From NCBI GenBank assembly GCA_038503075.1, contig JBCAML010000010.1, positions 1,178,001-1,242,000 on the forward strand: a stretch of DNA of 64,000 bases, read 5' to 3'. Every line of letters starts with the position of its first letter. Within the stretch, counting starts at the first letter, position 1. The position numbers were made by a program, and so were the translations under genes. Below, in pieces: positions 49,720 through 61,529 of this stretch. The notes under the pieces were generated by a model, which saw nothing but the letters and a program-made list of their open reading frames with translations, ran no database searches and was not told the DNA's origin. Source of the stretch: Gyromitra esculenta (Eukaryota > Ascomycota > Pezizomycetes > Pezizales > Discinaceae).

Positions 49720-50129
49720 TCTCCCGGCTTGACCTTGATTAAGCCCTTCAGTATCCCTGAAGGTGAGCAGAGCTACTTAAACGAAAGGTCAAGTGACAAG
49801 GTATACGATGTTTCTAAAGGTCCTACGGGGGTCTAACTCAAGGCGAGTTAAGTGTAAAGGTTTTCATAGCGACAGCGACTGCGAGGATTCTGAGATAGAA
49901 TCGAGGTAGTATTAAAACGATACAGTAGAAGTAAAGTAAGAACGTTGCTTAAGGAAAGAGGAAAAAGATATAAGCGAACAAAATCCTTCTCTTTAAATAC
50001 CCCGCTTTCCAGCCATTATGACTCGTAACCGATAACAACCGAAACACAGAGACATTGTAATCCTAACCGAAACCCTTATCTCCACCCGTACAATATACTT
50101 GACCCATCTACTCCTTTTCATCCATGAAA
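49720..50129 (-). repeat. Solo LTR, perfect TSD GGTGT
   Basis: 410 bp from TCTCCCGG to CCATGAAA on the plus strand, flanked by GGTGT (49715-49719 and 50130-50134). Confidence 0.9.
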
Positions 50130-50710
50130 GGTGTTGACTCGTATAAGCCTACAAACACGATTGTGAAGGTCATTTCCACTTAGTGCATCCAGGCCCTATA
50201 CTCCAGAAAAGCATTCACAAGCTGCATTAGTGAAATGCCCTCGAGCAGCTGATATTTGATCCACTAACTTCACTTCAGTATCAGTTATAGCAGCATATAT
50301 CAGGGAGGGAAGGAGGGAGGGAGGAGTTTATACCATACGGATTTCCATATCACCAATATTGCGAAGATCGAACGAATCACCTGATTCCCCATATGCTTCT
50401 CAATACACCAAGACAGCCATCATTTCCTTGCCTGCAGTCGGGGGTATGGGTTTTCTATTTGGATTTGGAGCTTGAATATATCTCTTGCAAACAACCAGTT
50501 GGGATTAAGTTTGCCACTATCAATTGGCCTGCCAATGTTTCTTATATCACGCCACCCGACCCCACTTTGTAAGAATACATCTGACAACAATGATGCTGAC
50601 CTTCTCTTCCTACTAACGTTTCTGTTGCTCTGCCAGTGACAGCTCTCATACTTACTACTCCCGCTAGCACTTGCTCTCAAATTGTAAACCGAGGACTATC
50701 AATACGATGT
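50130..50710. other. No gene seen
   Basis: Contains a short GGGAGGGA run near 50305. Nothing else supported. Confidence 0.3.
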
Positions 50711-50713
50711 TGG

Positions 50714-51530
50714 TTAGTCAGTCAAAGCTGGAGTGTCGAAGCCAGAACCGGAATAGGGCCCGAAGTAGAGGGTGGGTGAGATGGGAGATGTGAGTGAGAG
50801 ATTTAAGGAGTACATATCCGGGTTCAATCCAGTGCCAAAGCCAGAGAGTATATGAGAGTATGAGTCAGAGTCAGAGCCAGAGAGTATGTGAGAGTACGGA
50901 TCAGAGCTGGAGCCAAAGCCAGAGAATATATGAGAGTACGATTCAGAGCCAGAGCCATAGCCAGAGAGTATATGAGAGTACAAGTCAGAGTCAAAGTCAG
51001 AGTCAGAGTCAGAGTCAGACTCTGATAAGCAGTTACTTGTTGAATGAACCACTGCGACAGCGGCCAATAGACCAACAATATAACCTTTTTCCCCTTTCAG
51101 TACAACCAGTTCGTGCAGCTTATATTTCAGTCGACCCAACTTTGGACTGCCAAATTCCATTGCATGGGTCATACTCCCATCGTTCATACTACCCATCATT
51201 TCCAGGTAAAACTCCCTTCCTTTGTGCAGCATTTCACTGTAAACCTAGTTAGCAATTATTTCACCTTAAGTTGCTGTGGATTGCCCTGATATGCTTGGTC
51301 CTTGCTGAATAAATCCTCGGTGGTGAACTCTTCAATGAATGAAGCATAGGCAAACAAAGGAGACTGCGAGACTAAGCTAATATAACACCAGCGGAGGCCA
51401 AATTTATGGCCTGCGATAGGCGCTTGAACCGCTGATACAACTTGCCTACCAACAGAAGCACGTATCTTGGCATAATGGTTGACCAAAGTGGTGTAGAGAG
51501 CTTTCCATCCGTCACAGGCAAACTGCAGGT
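50714..51530 (-). pseudogene. Unrecognised minus-strand frames, hAT-MITE target
   Basis: Minus-strand text FACDGWKALYTTLVNHYAKI, PIAGHKFGLRWCYISLVSQS and, further on, LGRLKYKLHELVVLKGEKG is protein-like but matches no family I know. The reading frame changes near 51240. It ends in a Ser-Asp-rich stretch from the repeat at 50810-51030. A 139-bp MITE interrupts it at 51538. Confidence 0.25.
50810..51030. repeat. Degenerate tandem repeat GAGTCAGAGCCAGAGAGTAT
   Basis: Nested repeats: a 6-bp GAGTCA core within units of about 48 bp ending TATGAGAGTAC. It is read on the minus strand as SDSD/YSHILSG. Confidence 0.8.
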
Positions 51531-51537
51531 GTGTGGT

Positions 51538-51676
51538 TAGTGTTAGTCTTGGGGTGGGGCGGAAACAGGGCGCCCCATCCCCGCCCCGCCCCATTGAGAC
51601 GGTGTGGTTTGTGCACACCTTCGGGGCGGGGCGAGAGAGGTCTGCCCTGCCCTGCCCCACTCCAAGACCTTTGCTA
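51538..51676. mobile_element. 139-bp hAT-type MITE, perfect 8-bp TSD
   Basis: Flanked by TGTGTGGT at 51530-51537 and 51677-51684. The ends TAGTGTTAGTCTTGG and CCAAGACCTTTGCTA are inverted. The interior is very GC-rich (GGGGCGGGG words). An 8-bp duplication and TAGnG-like ends fit hAT. Confidence 0.85.
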
Positions 51677-52074
51677 TGTGTGGTAACAGTCATCCGCAAA
51701 AAAGGCGATTGTCGCCCCGTCCGCCTAATGAATCCGAAGGCTTGGGCGGTCAGGGCAGAATGTTACCCTTCAGGTGTAGATTTTTTTCGCCCAGTACCTG
51801 GGCGCCAACCTCCTAGGGGTCCGCTTTTCTGGGCGTCACTTTTGCATTTTTGGTAGAGAATGCTTCCAGGCGATACCTCCCAAAAGCTTGCTCGCCTAGT
51901 AGAAGTGTAGAATTATTGACGAGCTCTTCAGAAATCAATGGCGCCTGCAGGCCAGGGGAAAGCATAAAGATCATGATCTTGACACTGTTTAGAACTTCGA
52001 TTGTGTACTATATATTGCTCTATTGATTTATATACCGATCTATCTATGTCTATATACATGCATATCTAAGCTAT

Positions 52075-52275
52075 GGGGGGGCACCAAAGCAGGCAGGAAA
52101 CAGGCTTCAAAGTGAGCAGGAAAGCGGGCAGGAAACAGGCCCCAAAGCGGGCAGGGAGGTGGGCAGGAAACAGGTGCCCAAGCGAGCAGGAAAGCAGGCC
52201 CCAAAGCAGGCAGGAAAGCGAGCAGGAAATAGGCCCAAAAGCTGGCTGGAAAGTGAGTGGAAAAGTGAGCTAAGA
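52075..52275. repeat. GCAGGAAA minisatellite
   Basis: Tandem imperfect copies of GGCAGGAAACAGGCCCCAAA-like units of about 16-36 bp. Confidence 0.75.
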
Positions 52276-52489
52276 GTGGCCGAGATAGTTTGGGGGGGCT
52301 CAAAAGCTTTGGGTACTAGAAACATACGATGTTAGCAGTATTCGCCTATAGGGAGGATGGAAAGGGTGTAGAATGGAGAGTATGGGGGGAAGGGTGTTGA
52401 TATGAAAGGAAGGGCGGAAGGGAGAGCAGGTGGGAAGGAATAGGGGGAGATTGCGGTGTCGTTGTAACAGATCTACAATACCGTTACCT

Positions 52490-53200
52490 GCAGTATAGCA
52501 TAATAGTACAGGGCAAGCAGAGAAGTAGTAAGGATCAGCATGAGTGGTGTAGCTACCACATGCTAGAGGATACCTGCTACTCTGCTGTTCCAATGGAGTG
52601 GAACCAGTGAGAATAGCATTAGCTGACGAGCCAATAATATACCTCTGGTGATACCAAAACACAGGAAGCTCCTGTGGTGGCATTCCCAATCCATCTGTGC
52701 ATGTACCAGAGGCCCAGAGCCATTGGTGCGGCAATAGGGAATCTATTAAGTGCAGGACACCTCACATGCAACAGTAGACTGATCAGCACCGATTCCTGCA
52801 TCCAGCATAGGCATGGCATGCAGCTGGCGGATCAGGAAGGTCTAACTGGACAGAACAACAGAGGAGTGCCGGAGAGTGCCGAAAGTGATCATTAGCTGAA
52901 TCTTGAGGTGCCCCCGCCCGCAATAGCTTGGCATGTTCTCAGGGTCTTGACGGGCCCCTAGCAGAGTAGAACAGAAAGAGGACGGCGAGTCAGCAGCACT
53001 ATAAAGATAGTGTATGACCCCGCCACCTGTTGCTCTTTTTCCCTGTTTCAACAGGCAGAATACTACCGAGTAGAACCCTTAAGATTATTGAATACTTTGC
53101 ACGAAAATACTCTTAACATCTCAACCTGATTTCTAGTATTTGCAACGGCCATATTCCTATACCTATTTCCACTACAGTCTAGTAGGACTACCCCCGTTAC
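52490..53200 (-). repeat. Right arm of the large inverted repeat
   Basis: Reverse complement of 48735-49445 with few differences. On the minus strand the arm is preceded (53275-53245) by CTTTTTGCTGATGAAGCAAC (FADEA), a motif also found beside other transposase fragments here. Confidence 0.75.
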
Positions 53201-53319
53201 AGCCAGAGTCAGGTTGATATATATATCATGATCCTTTTGTTTTTGGTGTTGCTTCATCAGCAAAAAGTGTAACGGTACAAGCATTAGTTACATGTCATAA
53301 GCAGTAATATCTTAGTCGT

Positions 53320-54320
53320 GTGCAGTCATCACACTTAGTAGACAGCTGAAGCCCGGCACTGCAGGGTAACAGCTGGGAGCCAGTTACCCTACCTTGCAGG
53401 GTAACCACAATGGCCCAGTTACCCTACTTTAGTTGGAGAAGTGGATTATAGGGCAGGGTCACTCCCATGTGCCACACCACCACCCCATGACGCATATGAC
53501 CTATGAGGTAACACCAGGAAGGGTTCTGCCGACGGGCAACCACTATTGGTGCAAGACTTGGATGGTGGAGACTCTCTTCCGTAGGCCAAGAACTCTAGGT
53601 ATGTGACTAGCTGATAATAACATTGCAGACACTCATGGCAGTTGGATTGGATAGTGCTTGGGGTTACCCCTCAGTAAGAACCACTGATGTAGCGGGCCCA
53701 CTGCGCCCGGTGCAGGCGATCCAGTACAAGCCAACACATGTAGAGGGCTCAGAAGAAGCCTTCAGACAGTTCTATCAGGTGCTACTAGCCCCACTGCGAC
53801 AGCAAAGCCATCCTGATCCATATTATTGGAGAAGGGGGGACATGGGCTAAAAAAGCGCGTCCCGGAGGGTAAATGTAACCCCTGGGTCGTCACGCCAATC
53901 CGTGCGGCGGAACGTGGCCCGGAAGGTATATGATGGAGCTCCTGTGAAAAGATGAAGTCAATCAGACAAGTATTGGCTGAGTTATGAGCTCCCGAAGTTG
54001 GCTGCTTGGAATGTTGCCCTGACACCTGCCAATCGCCTTGGAGCGATGACAGGTCCCCAGGCTGAAGACAGAGAGGTGAGGAGACTGTGGAAGTGGGTCC
54101 TTCTGCTGATGCAGTATTCTGCAGCAGGCTCTGTTGCTTGGAATGTCCGCGTAATCCTCAGGCTTGAGTCTACCATGCGGTACGACCAGCCGTCGGAGAT
54201 AAGCATTCTATCAGCAATGGAATGCAAACCTGCCGGAGTAGAACCTGAGCGAAGTACATACAGGTTGGTTCAAGGCCGTGGGTCTGGATTACTAGTATAA
54301 AAGTATCGAGATCACGGCCA
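53320..54320. other. Unassigned region
   Basis: Has an inverted pair of GTTACCCTAC/CAGGGTAAC words at 53365-53430 and two open frames (53623-53850, 53998-54300) without recognisable domains. Confidence 0.3.
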
Positions 54321-54505
54321 CCTGTAAAGAATCCTCATCTTCCACACGATAGTAGCAATAGCGAGTTACCTGCGAACCGAAACCTTATTTATATTAAGTT
54401 TGGTGAGCTACAACTTTCAGCTGAAGCAATTATCTTTATCCATTATACACATACAAATATTCGTACGGCTATGCTCCAAAGTCCTTGTCTCTAGAAGGGT
54501 CCCCG
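54320..54505 (-). repeat. Second LTR-like family, inverted copy
   Basis: Reverse relative of 45865-46070. Confidence 0.5.
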
Positions 54506-54918
54506 TTTCACGGATAAAGAAGGATAACGGGTTAGGTTTCGGTTAGAAGTAATGTTCGTGGGTTATGGGGTCTCTCTTGTTAACAATGTCTTTGTCTTTT
54601 CGGCTATGTTCGGTTATGAGTTTTGGATAGAGGAAAGCGGGGTATATAAGGAGGATGGTTTTGGTGTTCTCTTCTTTTCTTCTCTAAGCAACGTTCTCAG
54701 TTTACTTCTTCTGTATTGTTTTAATACTATCTCGATTCTACTTCAGAATCCTCGCGGTCGCTGTCGCTGTAAACACTCGCACACTTAACTCGCCTTGAGT
54801 TAGACCCAGGTAGGACTTGTAGAAAACTTCGTCACTCTTATCGCAACAGTTCTCGTTTAAGTAGCTCTGCTCACCTTCTGGGATACAGAAGGGCTTAGAC
54901 TGGGACTGAACCGTGAGA
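54506..54918 (+). repeat. Solo LTR
   Basis: 413 bp, TTTCACGG...CCGTGAGA; flanks CCCCG/TCCCG differ by one transition. GGGGTATATAAGG and AAGCAACGTTCTC are present. Confidence 0.87.
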
Positions 54919-55069
54919 TCCCGTTACAGTAAGTTTGTTATACCATGATATACCATCTCAACAAAACTTGGACCACCTACCAGCCACAACACCATACATA
55001 CACACTACATACACACTTAATGAATACATGTAAAAAAAGCTCGCTTCTTGTGGCTAAATTATTGGTTTA

Positions 55070-55200
55070 ATGGTTTGGGTTAGGATTTATTTGGTTTGGG
55101 TTTGGAGGTTTGGGTTAGGGGGTTTTGGTTTAGAAGGATTCAGGTTAGACTGTCTAGGGTTAAGAGTGTTAGGGTTGGGGGGGGTTAGGGGGGAACCCCC
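55070..55200. repeat. Telomere-like TTTGGGTTAGGG tract
   Basis: Degenerate GGTTTGGGTTAGG/GGGTTAGGGGGTTTTGG words, all with the G-rich strand on the plus strand. Confidence 0.6.
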
Positions 55201-55369
55201 CCTCTTTAGAATATTTTAAATAACTGTAGCAGTATGTTTTTTCTTCAGTGGATAAAGCAAAGTTTTTTATATGTATTCCTTAGTGTATGTATTGGTGTTT
55301 TGGCTGGTAGGTGCTCCAAGTTTCATTAAGATGGTATGTCAAGGTATAACAAACTTACCCCCCTGTCGG

Positions 55370-56100
55370 ACATGGTATTGTAAACGTTCGCTCTGATTCT
55401 TGTGCTGGCTGTAAGCTAGATTTCATGGTTGGAGCCTTATAGCAACCACACATGAAATAGCACTTGGTACCAGCATTTTTTATAAGTGTTAACCCACTCT
55501 ACTTAGACGTATTTTATGTCACAGAGACTATGCCACACCTCAAGAGCTTTAACAAGCTAAAATGAAGTATTCTTTCAAAAATTAAAAGATATCTATTTTT
55601 TTCATAGTAATAAGTATAGTATTAGGACAAATCCTCTAGGCTTCTGTTGCCAAATTTGCAAAGTTAATAATTTCGTTTATAACACAATTACAACCACAAT
55701 CCTATCTGCAATATATGTTCATTTATAACAAAGCAGTGACACATTACAAGTACTATTGGTGTTTATCTATTCAATAGTTATACATATTTTATCTTTATAT
55801 CCTTAATTATAAACAATGAATTTCAATTTTTCATGGGCATTGCTCCGGGGCAGGTTTGGATGTTGCTGCGTGAAGTTATCCTGCTTCCAACAGGCTAGGC
55901 ATGCTTTCTGGGCCTGCTACATGCACCTGCACGCGTATATTTGTTGCTGGGGGCTGCTCCTGCGTGAGCCATTGTTGGAGTGGGGGGGAAGGTCAAAGTG
56001 TGAAACGTTTAGTTTGCTGGCATTAAAAAAGTACGATGGTATCTGGGAGGGGGCGTTGTCAAGTGCATGGTATGGAAAAGGTTTTCTTGTTTGCTCGCTG
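55370..56100 (-). repeat. Repeat family copy B
   Basis: Reverse of 32940-33640; the best full-length relative of copy A. It ends at AAAAGGTTTTCTT near 56090. Confidence 0.65.
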
Positions 56101-56406
56101 TCTCTACGTTGGGAGATACTCGTGATCTAGGGCAAGAACCTGAAAACATGGGTGGTGAATTTGTATGGCAAAGTATCCGCGCACCACTCCATAGCATACA
56201 AAGCCACACACTCCATGTTTTCAGGTTCGTACCCTGGATCCCGAGTACGCTTGAAGTTTTAAGCTGTGGCTGTCTGGTTACGCAAGTGCTGTTTCGGTAT
56301 CATGACCTGTTTGGTTTTCTTGGCGACGGCCTCATCAACTCCCCCTCCGCAAGTAACTTAGTGGTAACTATACTGGCCCTCCCTTTTACGCTGGTTATCT
56401 ATTATC

Positions 56407-57160
56407 ATGAGTTGGCTTATTCATGGTCTCACGACTGCCGAAGTCTCGGAGCTCGCAAAGAGAACTGAGGCTGCTAAGGGCGTCGCATACTGTAAGTGCC
56501 CCATTCCTTGTTCTGGTGCTACGTTTCCAAGCTGTATGTATTACTGAGATAAACTTTATTAAATTAGGTCCGTACTCTAACTTTCGCGTTGGCTGCGCTT
56601 TGCTTTGCGAAGATGGATCATGGGTCATCGGCGCCAACGTTGAGAATGCTTCTTATCCTGTTACTATCTGCGCTGAACGAATAGCACTGGGCAAAGCTAT
56701 CGTGAGTTGAATATTCTTTGGATTGCATAAAGGCTCTGATTAGAGACTAATATCTATTGCGGGAGCTATAGACTGAGGGTAAAACCAAATTTAGAGCGAT
56801 TGGTGTATCTACGGACGTTATCCCGCCGTCATCCCCGTGTGGTACGTACGAAAAGTTTCAGTTTTGAAGGTTTGTACCTGCTAAATAATGGAGGCTCGTG
56901 GGATGAATAGGAATGTGTCGTCAGTTTATCCGCGAATTTGCTGACCTGGATACCCCCATCTTCATGTACGACAAAAATGGGGAGTATGTCGTTAGAACAC
57001 TAGAGCAGGTATGTACCTCCTTTCTCGGAATCCTATTCATGGTACGCATACTGTGACGACGTTCAATGGGGCTTTTTTAATCTATTTCTCCTAGCTTCTC
57101 CCAATGTCGTTTGGCCCCGATAGTCTCCTCCCCTTTCCAGGACCTGGTGATAAGGAATAG
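56407..57160 (+). CDS. Cytidine deaminase (five exons)
   Basis: Hydrolyses cytidine and deoxycytidine to uridine and deoxyuridine in pyrimidine salvage. ATG at 56407. Exons: 56407-56491, 56568-56701, 56772-56841, 56911-57008, 57095-57160. Spliced, it begins [20 protein letters not shown] and gives [15 protein letters not shown]. The zinc and proton-shuttle motif CAE is in [14 protein letters not shown], and the second zinc motif is [15 protein letters not shown]. It ends [15 protein letters not shown]. Length is about 150 residues, usual for the homotetrameric enzyme. All junctions keep the frame. It is convergent with the NAD(P)HX dehydratase gene, 160 bp away. Confidence 0.93.
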
Positions 57161-57319
57161 GAATCGGATAGAGTGGGTTTGCTGGTCATTTTTGGGCACG
57201 TATGTCCTTCTAACTTTCAAACGATTTGATGAAAGTACCCATATATCGGACTGGCGGGCGAATGTATATGCAAAACATATACATTTCCTTGTCTTACAAT
57301 GTCATGTATATGACACTGT

Positions 57320-58659
57320 CTAGAGTTTTGGTTCATCACTCTCAAACAAATTTTTAAAGGCATTTCCAACTTCCATCGATAGGTCCAAAGCTTGCAAAGA
57401 TCTCCCTTTCTTTTCGTATGCGAGCCGTGAACAGTTTCTCGTTAAAGCAGCAGCACCATACGCCGATAAAGCAATCAGCTCCGAATCCGAAAGAGAATTA
57501 TCGTGACTATTATTACCCGTCAATAATTTGGCTAGTAATAAACACTGAGCAACTGAGAACTCACTCCCAAAGTTTATTCTGATATGCCTTTTTCCATGCC
57601 AGAAAAGTGACCAGGCATCCCGTCAGTGTGTCACCCTGCCCTCCGCTCCTTTTCAGACCACCTTTAAGATCGCAAACCATTGTCTGCTTCCCGTTCGATA
57701 TGTAGTCCATCGGCCCCTTTTGTATGATGGTAACTCCACCAAAGGCCTTTGCGAGCTTAGAGCATACTTCTGTTTCATCTCCATCAGATTGCTCAATACC
57801 CATAGATTTACACAACCGTGCAAACTCCGCCACATTTGGTGTTAAGATAGCGTGAGTATAGCCCTGGATTACCGAAGGTTTATTTTGGACTAGGAAAAGT
57901 CCGTCCTATACTATACTGTAAAACAATTCAAGTCTTGGCTATTTCGGATTAGATGGTTCTTACGGCATCTACTACAAAAGGCATCCCTTTTTTCTTCGCT
58001 TCCTCGATAACATTTGCCGCTGTTTCTAGCATCAGAGGATCTCTTCCTAGCCCTGGCCCAATGACGAGGGCGTGTAATCTATCCAGCATGCCCGCAATTT
58101 TCAAGGAAATCTCCTCTGCGGTTTCCATGCCCGTTTCTCGGTGGTGAGATTGACGCATATATGGATGTACCATGAGGTTTGGAGAGTACGTTTTTATCAC
58201 CTTCAGAAGAGGATTTCATTTTGTTAGATTTTGGAGACTTTGATATATTACGGGTTGCGGAAAGAGTCACTTGAGCGGCCTGGGGTTCACAGATAACGTG
58301 TGACATGTCCGCGCCTGTAGACTGCGTGTTAGCTTGAAGGCTTCGGTGGAAACCGGCTATGGACACATACCCAATAGTGCTGAAGCATTGGCTGAAAAAA
58401 ACGGGGCACCGGTATAACTAAATTCGGGACAAGTCAGATATTCAATTTCGACTGAGTATTGAGTATGAAAGTCAACTCTTCGGAACCACCAATTACAGCG
58501 ACCCTGCCCTGTTGCCCTATGCGTTTTAGTTAGTTCTCGCCTAAAATGTTTGGATAACTGAAGAAGGCCAACCTTTATGCATTGTATCTAGCAGCGGCGG
58601 AATAAATTTCTTGATCCTTACGAGTAGCTCCTTAGCATTTGGAGTTGGAATTGGGGGCA
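57320..58659 (-). CDS. ATP-dependent (S)-NAD(P)H-hydrate dehydratase (seven exons)
   Basis: Repairs damaged NADHX/NADPHX by ATP-driven dehydration, in cytosol or mitochondria. ATG at 58659 ([20 protein letters not shown]). Exons: 58659-58573, 58516-58477, 58417-58371, 58314-58271, 58200-57964, 57905-57565, 57506-57320. The spliced text gives [20 protein letters not shown], then [18 protein letters not shown], then [13 protein letters not shown]. Next come [32 protein letters not shown], and the ATP-binding [15 protein letters not shown]. It ends [20 protein letters not shown]. These are the ribokinase-like (YjeF C-terminal, CARKD) signatures. All introns are short and every junction closes in frame. 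Confidence 0.92.
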
Positions 58660-59100
58660 TTGCTTTCTTATTAAGGATAGGCGCGATGGGTATAATCTGG
58701 ATCGCGGGTTGACTTTGTCTATATCATGAATAGTAGCGGAGAGTTATGTGCTTTTGTGTCGGAGATGGATGTATATAGTGGTAACATTGGCATGACGTAC
58801 TCGTTCCCAGGGGTATGAACAAGGCTCGGGCAGATAAGGGAAAACCTTTCCAATGCCAGCGCCCGAAGTGCAGCACTTCCGGATGCCATCCACTAACGAA
58901 TATACCAGCCAAAAGATGGAACCTGTCAATGAGACCTTACTACAAAATGTCTAAAACATGCTATGATCACGGTTTCTCTTAACAACCACGCTTGGACACA
59001 TATTCTGACCTTTTGTTGGTAAATCAAGACAAAATAAAAGTAAACAAAGAGGAATATTTATATGTAAATTCAGTGAGATATTGCTAGTTCAGTAAAATCG
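58660..59100. other. Intergenic; repeat-like GGGAAAACCTTTCC word
   Basis: 58838-58870 (GGGAAAACCTTTCCAATGCC) resembles the end of the 32.9-kb repeat family. Otherwise nothing seen. Confidence 0.35.
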
Positions 59101-59105
59101 CAAAA

Positions 59106-60590
59106 ATGGCCACTTTAACACCCACACTACCTATTTCTCCAGATATGATTTTAACATCTTGGATTGCGTTGAAAGAAGAGATTGAGAACTGGTCTATTGC
59201 CGATCATTTTTCATTCAGGGTACCTAAGAAAGATAACAGCAGAGTTGACTACCGTTGTCACGATAAAAACAGTTTTAGGTGCGTTTATGCATTACTATCA
59301 AAGGCTAGCAGTATTACAACAAAAATTGTCAAACCCAAACACACATGTGCAGGAGAGAAACAAACATCTCAAGATGTTTCAAATACACAATCCTGGCTGC
59401 AACAAACAGTACCATAGCATTTATTTGTTACATGAGATACAGAGGTTAGAAAAATAATTGAGTGTATGCAAATGCACTACAACATACATGTCAACTTTGA
59501 AGCTGCAAAATTAACACGGGCATCACTTGTCAATAACCGCCTAGAGCACCAATCTGAGCAATATTGACAAATCCCATTATACCTTGCAATGCTACACGAT
59601 AAAAATCCTTTTTTACATACAAACCTACAAACAGTAAATAGTTTGGCAGGTATACCTGCGTTTCAACGTGTGTTTATTTGTACTGTTCAGTCTAAGTTTT
59701 CTTTTATTAATATGCCAAAATTTATGGCAGTTGATGGCACATTTTTTAAAGCATGCTTTGTACAAACCCTACTTTTTGCTGTTGAAATTGATGCAGATGG
59801 ATACTATCTTTTGTTAGTATGGGCTGTTATTGAAAGTGAAAATACTGATTCCTGGGCCTGGTTTTTATTGCAACTTAAGTTTCTTATTCCTGATTGTTTA
59901 AATATGACTTTAATAAGTGATTGTAATAAAGGATTGCTTGCTGCAGACACTATATAGGGAGTAGGAGTTCATCGTTTAATTTGTTGTTTTCATTTAAAGT
60001 GTGATTTTGTAAAACATTACCAAGAAGTAGAGCAATTCTTTTGGCCAATTACAAATGCGACAACAGTGGGGGAATATTCATTATAGATGCATGAATTGTG
60101 ACAGTTCAACAGCCTAGCAACTAGGTATCTTGCCACCATTGATCTATCCCTTTATGTTACAGCATGCCTAACGCCAAACCATCAAAATTCTAGTCACAAA
60201 ACATCAAATATTGTTAAGCTTATGAAAAGTCTTTAGAAAGAGGAGTGTGAGCTGTTAATATTAAATCTATTGAACGAAATTTGGCATCTTACAATGGATT
60301 AACAGTTGAAAAGATTCAGTACCACATGTGATCTCCTACAAAAACAGCAAATCTTTACTGACTTTTGTTTAAAAGAATTCCTTTTTAGCAAGCGTGCCTC
60401 TAGAAAAAATATGCTTTCAGTTCATATGTCTAGTGCAGTCAAGGGTTCTGTTACTTAAGGTAACAATAGGGTATATGTTGTGGATTTGGAAAGTTGTACA
60501 TGCAATTGTAGATGGTTCCCGGAAAATCATCAGCAAAAAATTTATTCCTCCACAGAGGGCAGAGCAATGGACATGCCTCAGTTGCCTCGG
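59106..60590 (+). pseudogene. MULE (Mutator-like) transposase, decayed
   Basis: It begins ATG at 59106 with a Cys/His DNA-binding region (DYRCHDKNSFRC, then KPKHTCAG). After frame breaks near 59280 and 59420, the catalytic domain reads PKFMAVDGTFFKACFVQTL, YYLLLVWAVIESENTDSWAW and NMTLISDCNKGLLAAD. A CFHLKCDFVKHYQ stretch follows in another frame. The end carries a SWIM zinc finger (DLESCTCNCRWFPENH) at about 60480-60540. DGTFF, ESEN..W and SD-NKGL are MULE hallmarks. Several stops make it non-functional. A solo LTR begins just after it at 60591. Confidence 0.85.
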
Positions 60591-61013
60591 TTTCACGGAT
60601 TAAGGATTGGGTATATGGTTAGGTCTCGGTTTGATGGTAGTTATGGCTTTCGGGTTGTTGCAAGGAATAATGCTATTGTATTTCGGTTGTTATCGGTTAT
60701 CGGGTTTGTTGGGAGAAGCGGAGTATTTAAATGATGGATTTCGCTCGTTCTTTGTTCTCTTCTTCCCTTTCTCTTTTTAAGCAACGTTCTCGTTACCTTC
60801 TGGTTTACCTGTTAAAAGAATACTATCTCGGTTCTACCTTAGAACCCTCGATGTTGCTGTCCTCATTCACGCTGTAGTTAACTCGCCTGGAGTTAGATCA
60901 TACGTAGAACTTGTAGAAACACAGCACTCTTTGAACATGTTGTTATCTCGTTTAAGTAGCACTGCTCACCTTCAGGGATACTGAAGGGCTTAACGAGAGA
61001 CTCAACCGTGAGA
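60591..61013 (+). repeat. Solo LTR
   Basis: 423 bp, TTTCACGG...CCGTGAGA; flanks CTCGG/CCCAG differ by two transitions. The AAGCAACGTTCTCG block and hairpin are present. Confidence 0.85.
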
Positions 61014-61235
61014 CCCAGGAGGCCCGGGAGGCTTGGGAGGCTCAGGGAGTAAATGTGCCTTCGTGGAGGAGCGTACAGCGACCCATTTCCTCCGGGAGAC
61101 TCCAGGTGGCCCAGGCACCCTCTTCTGGAGTCTCTTGCAGAGCTTGCCTGCTCCTCCATGCGTCTCCACGAGATCTTGCTGTCTCCTCCGAGACGCCTTC
61201 AGGAGCTTCATGGAGAGGGTCACAAAGCATAATAT
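61014..61235. repeat. GGAG/CTCC repeat block, relative of 10300-10525
   Basis: Contains AAATGTGCCTTCGTGGAGGA and CTCCGGGAGACTCC, the reverse of the 10.3-kb block. Confidence 0.5.
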
Positions 61236-61329
61236 TTAGGGCTGATTCAGGTCCAATCCAGGTCCGTCACACTGTCACGTCACTTATTTGGGATAGTGGA
61301 TGTTTTTTGTTTTGCAAAAATGTTTATTA

Positions 61330-61500
61330 CTAGTCTATATGCTCTATGCTCTATATGCTCTATATCCTCAATGTACAATGTATATATTCCAATAGACCCA
61401 ATACTGCTCCTCCCACGGATCCTGCCAATCCTATGGATCCTACCTATCCCAAGGATCATGATCCTGCCCATCCCACAATCCTGCCTATCTCACGATCCTG
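61330..61500. repeat. Simple repeats
   Basis: TATATGCTCTA units (61336-61375), then CCTATCCCAAGGATC-ATCCTGCC units. Confidence 0.6.
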
Positions 61501-61529
61501 ACAGTGTTTGGGGGGTCGGGCTGTCTTTA

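Noticed and set aside
52040..52325. Ala/Leu/Pro-rich minus-strand frames
   Set aside because: Products of the GCAGGAAA minisatellite.
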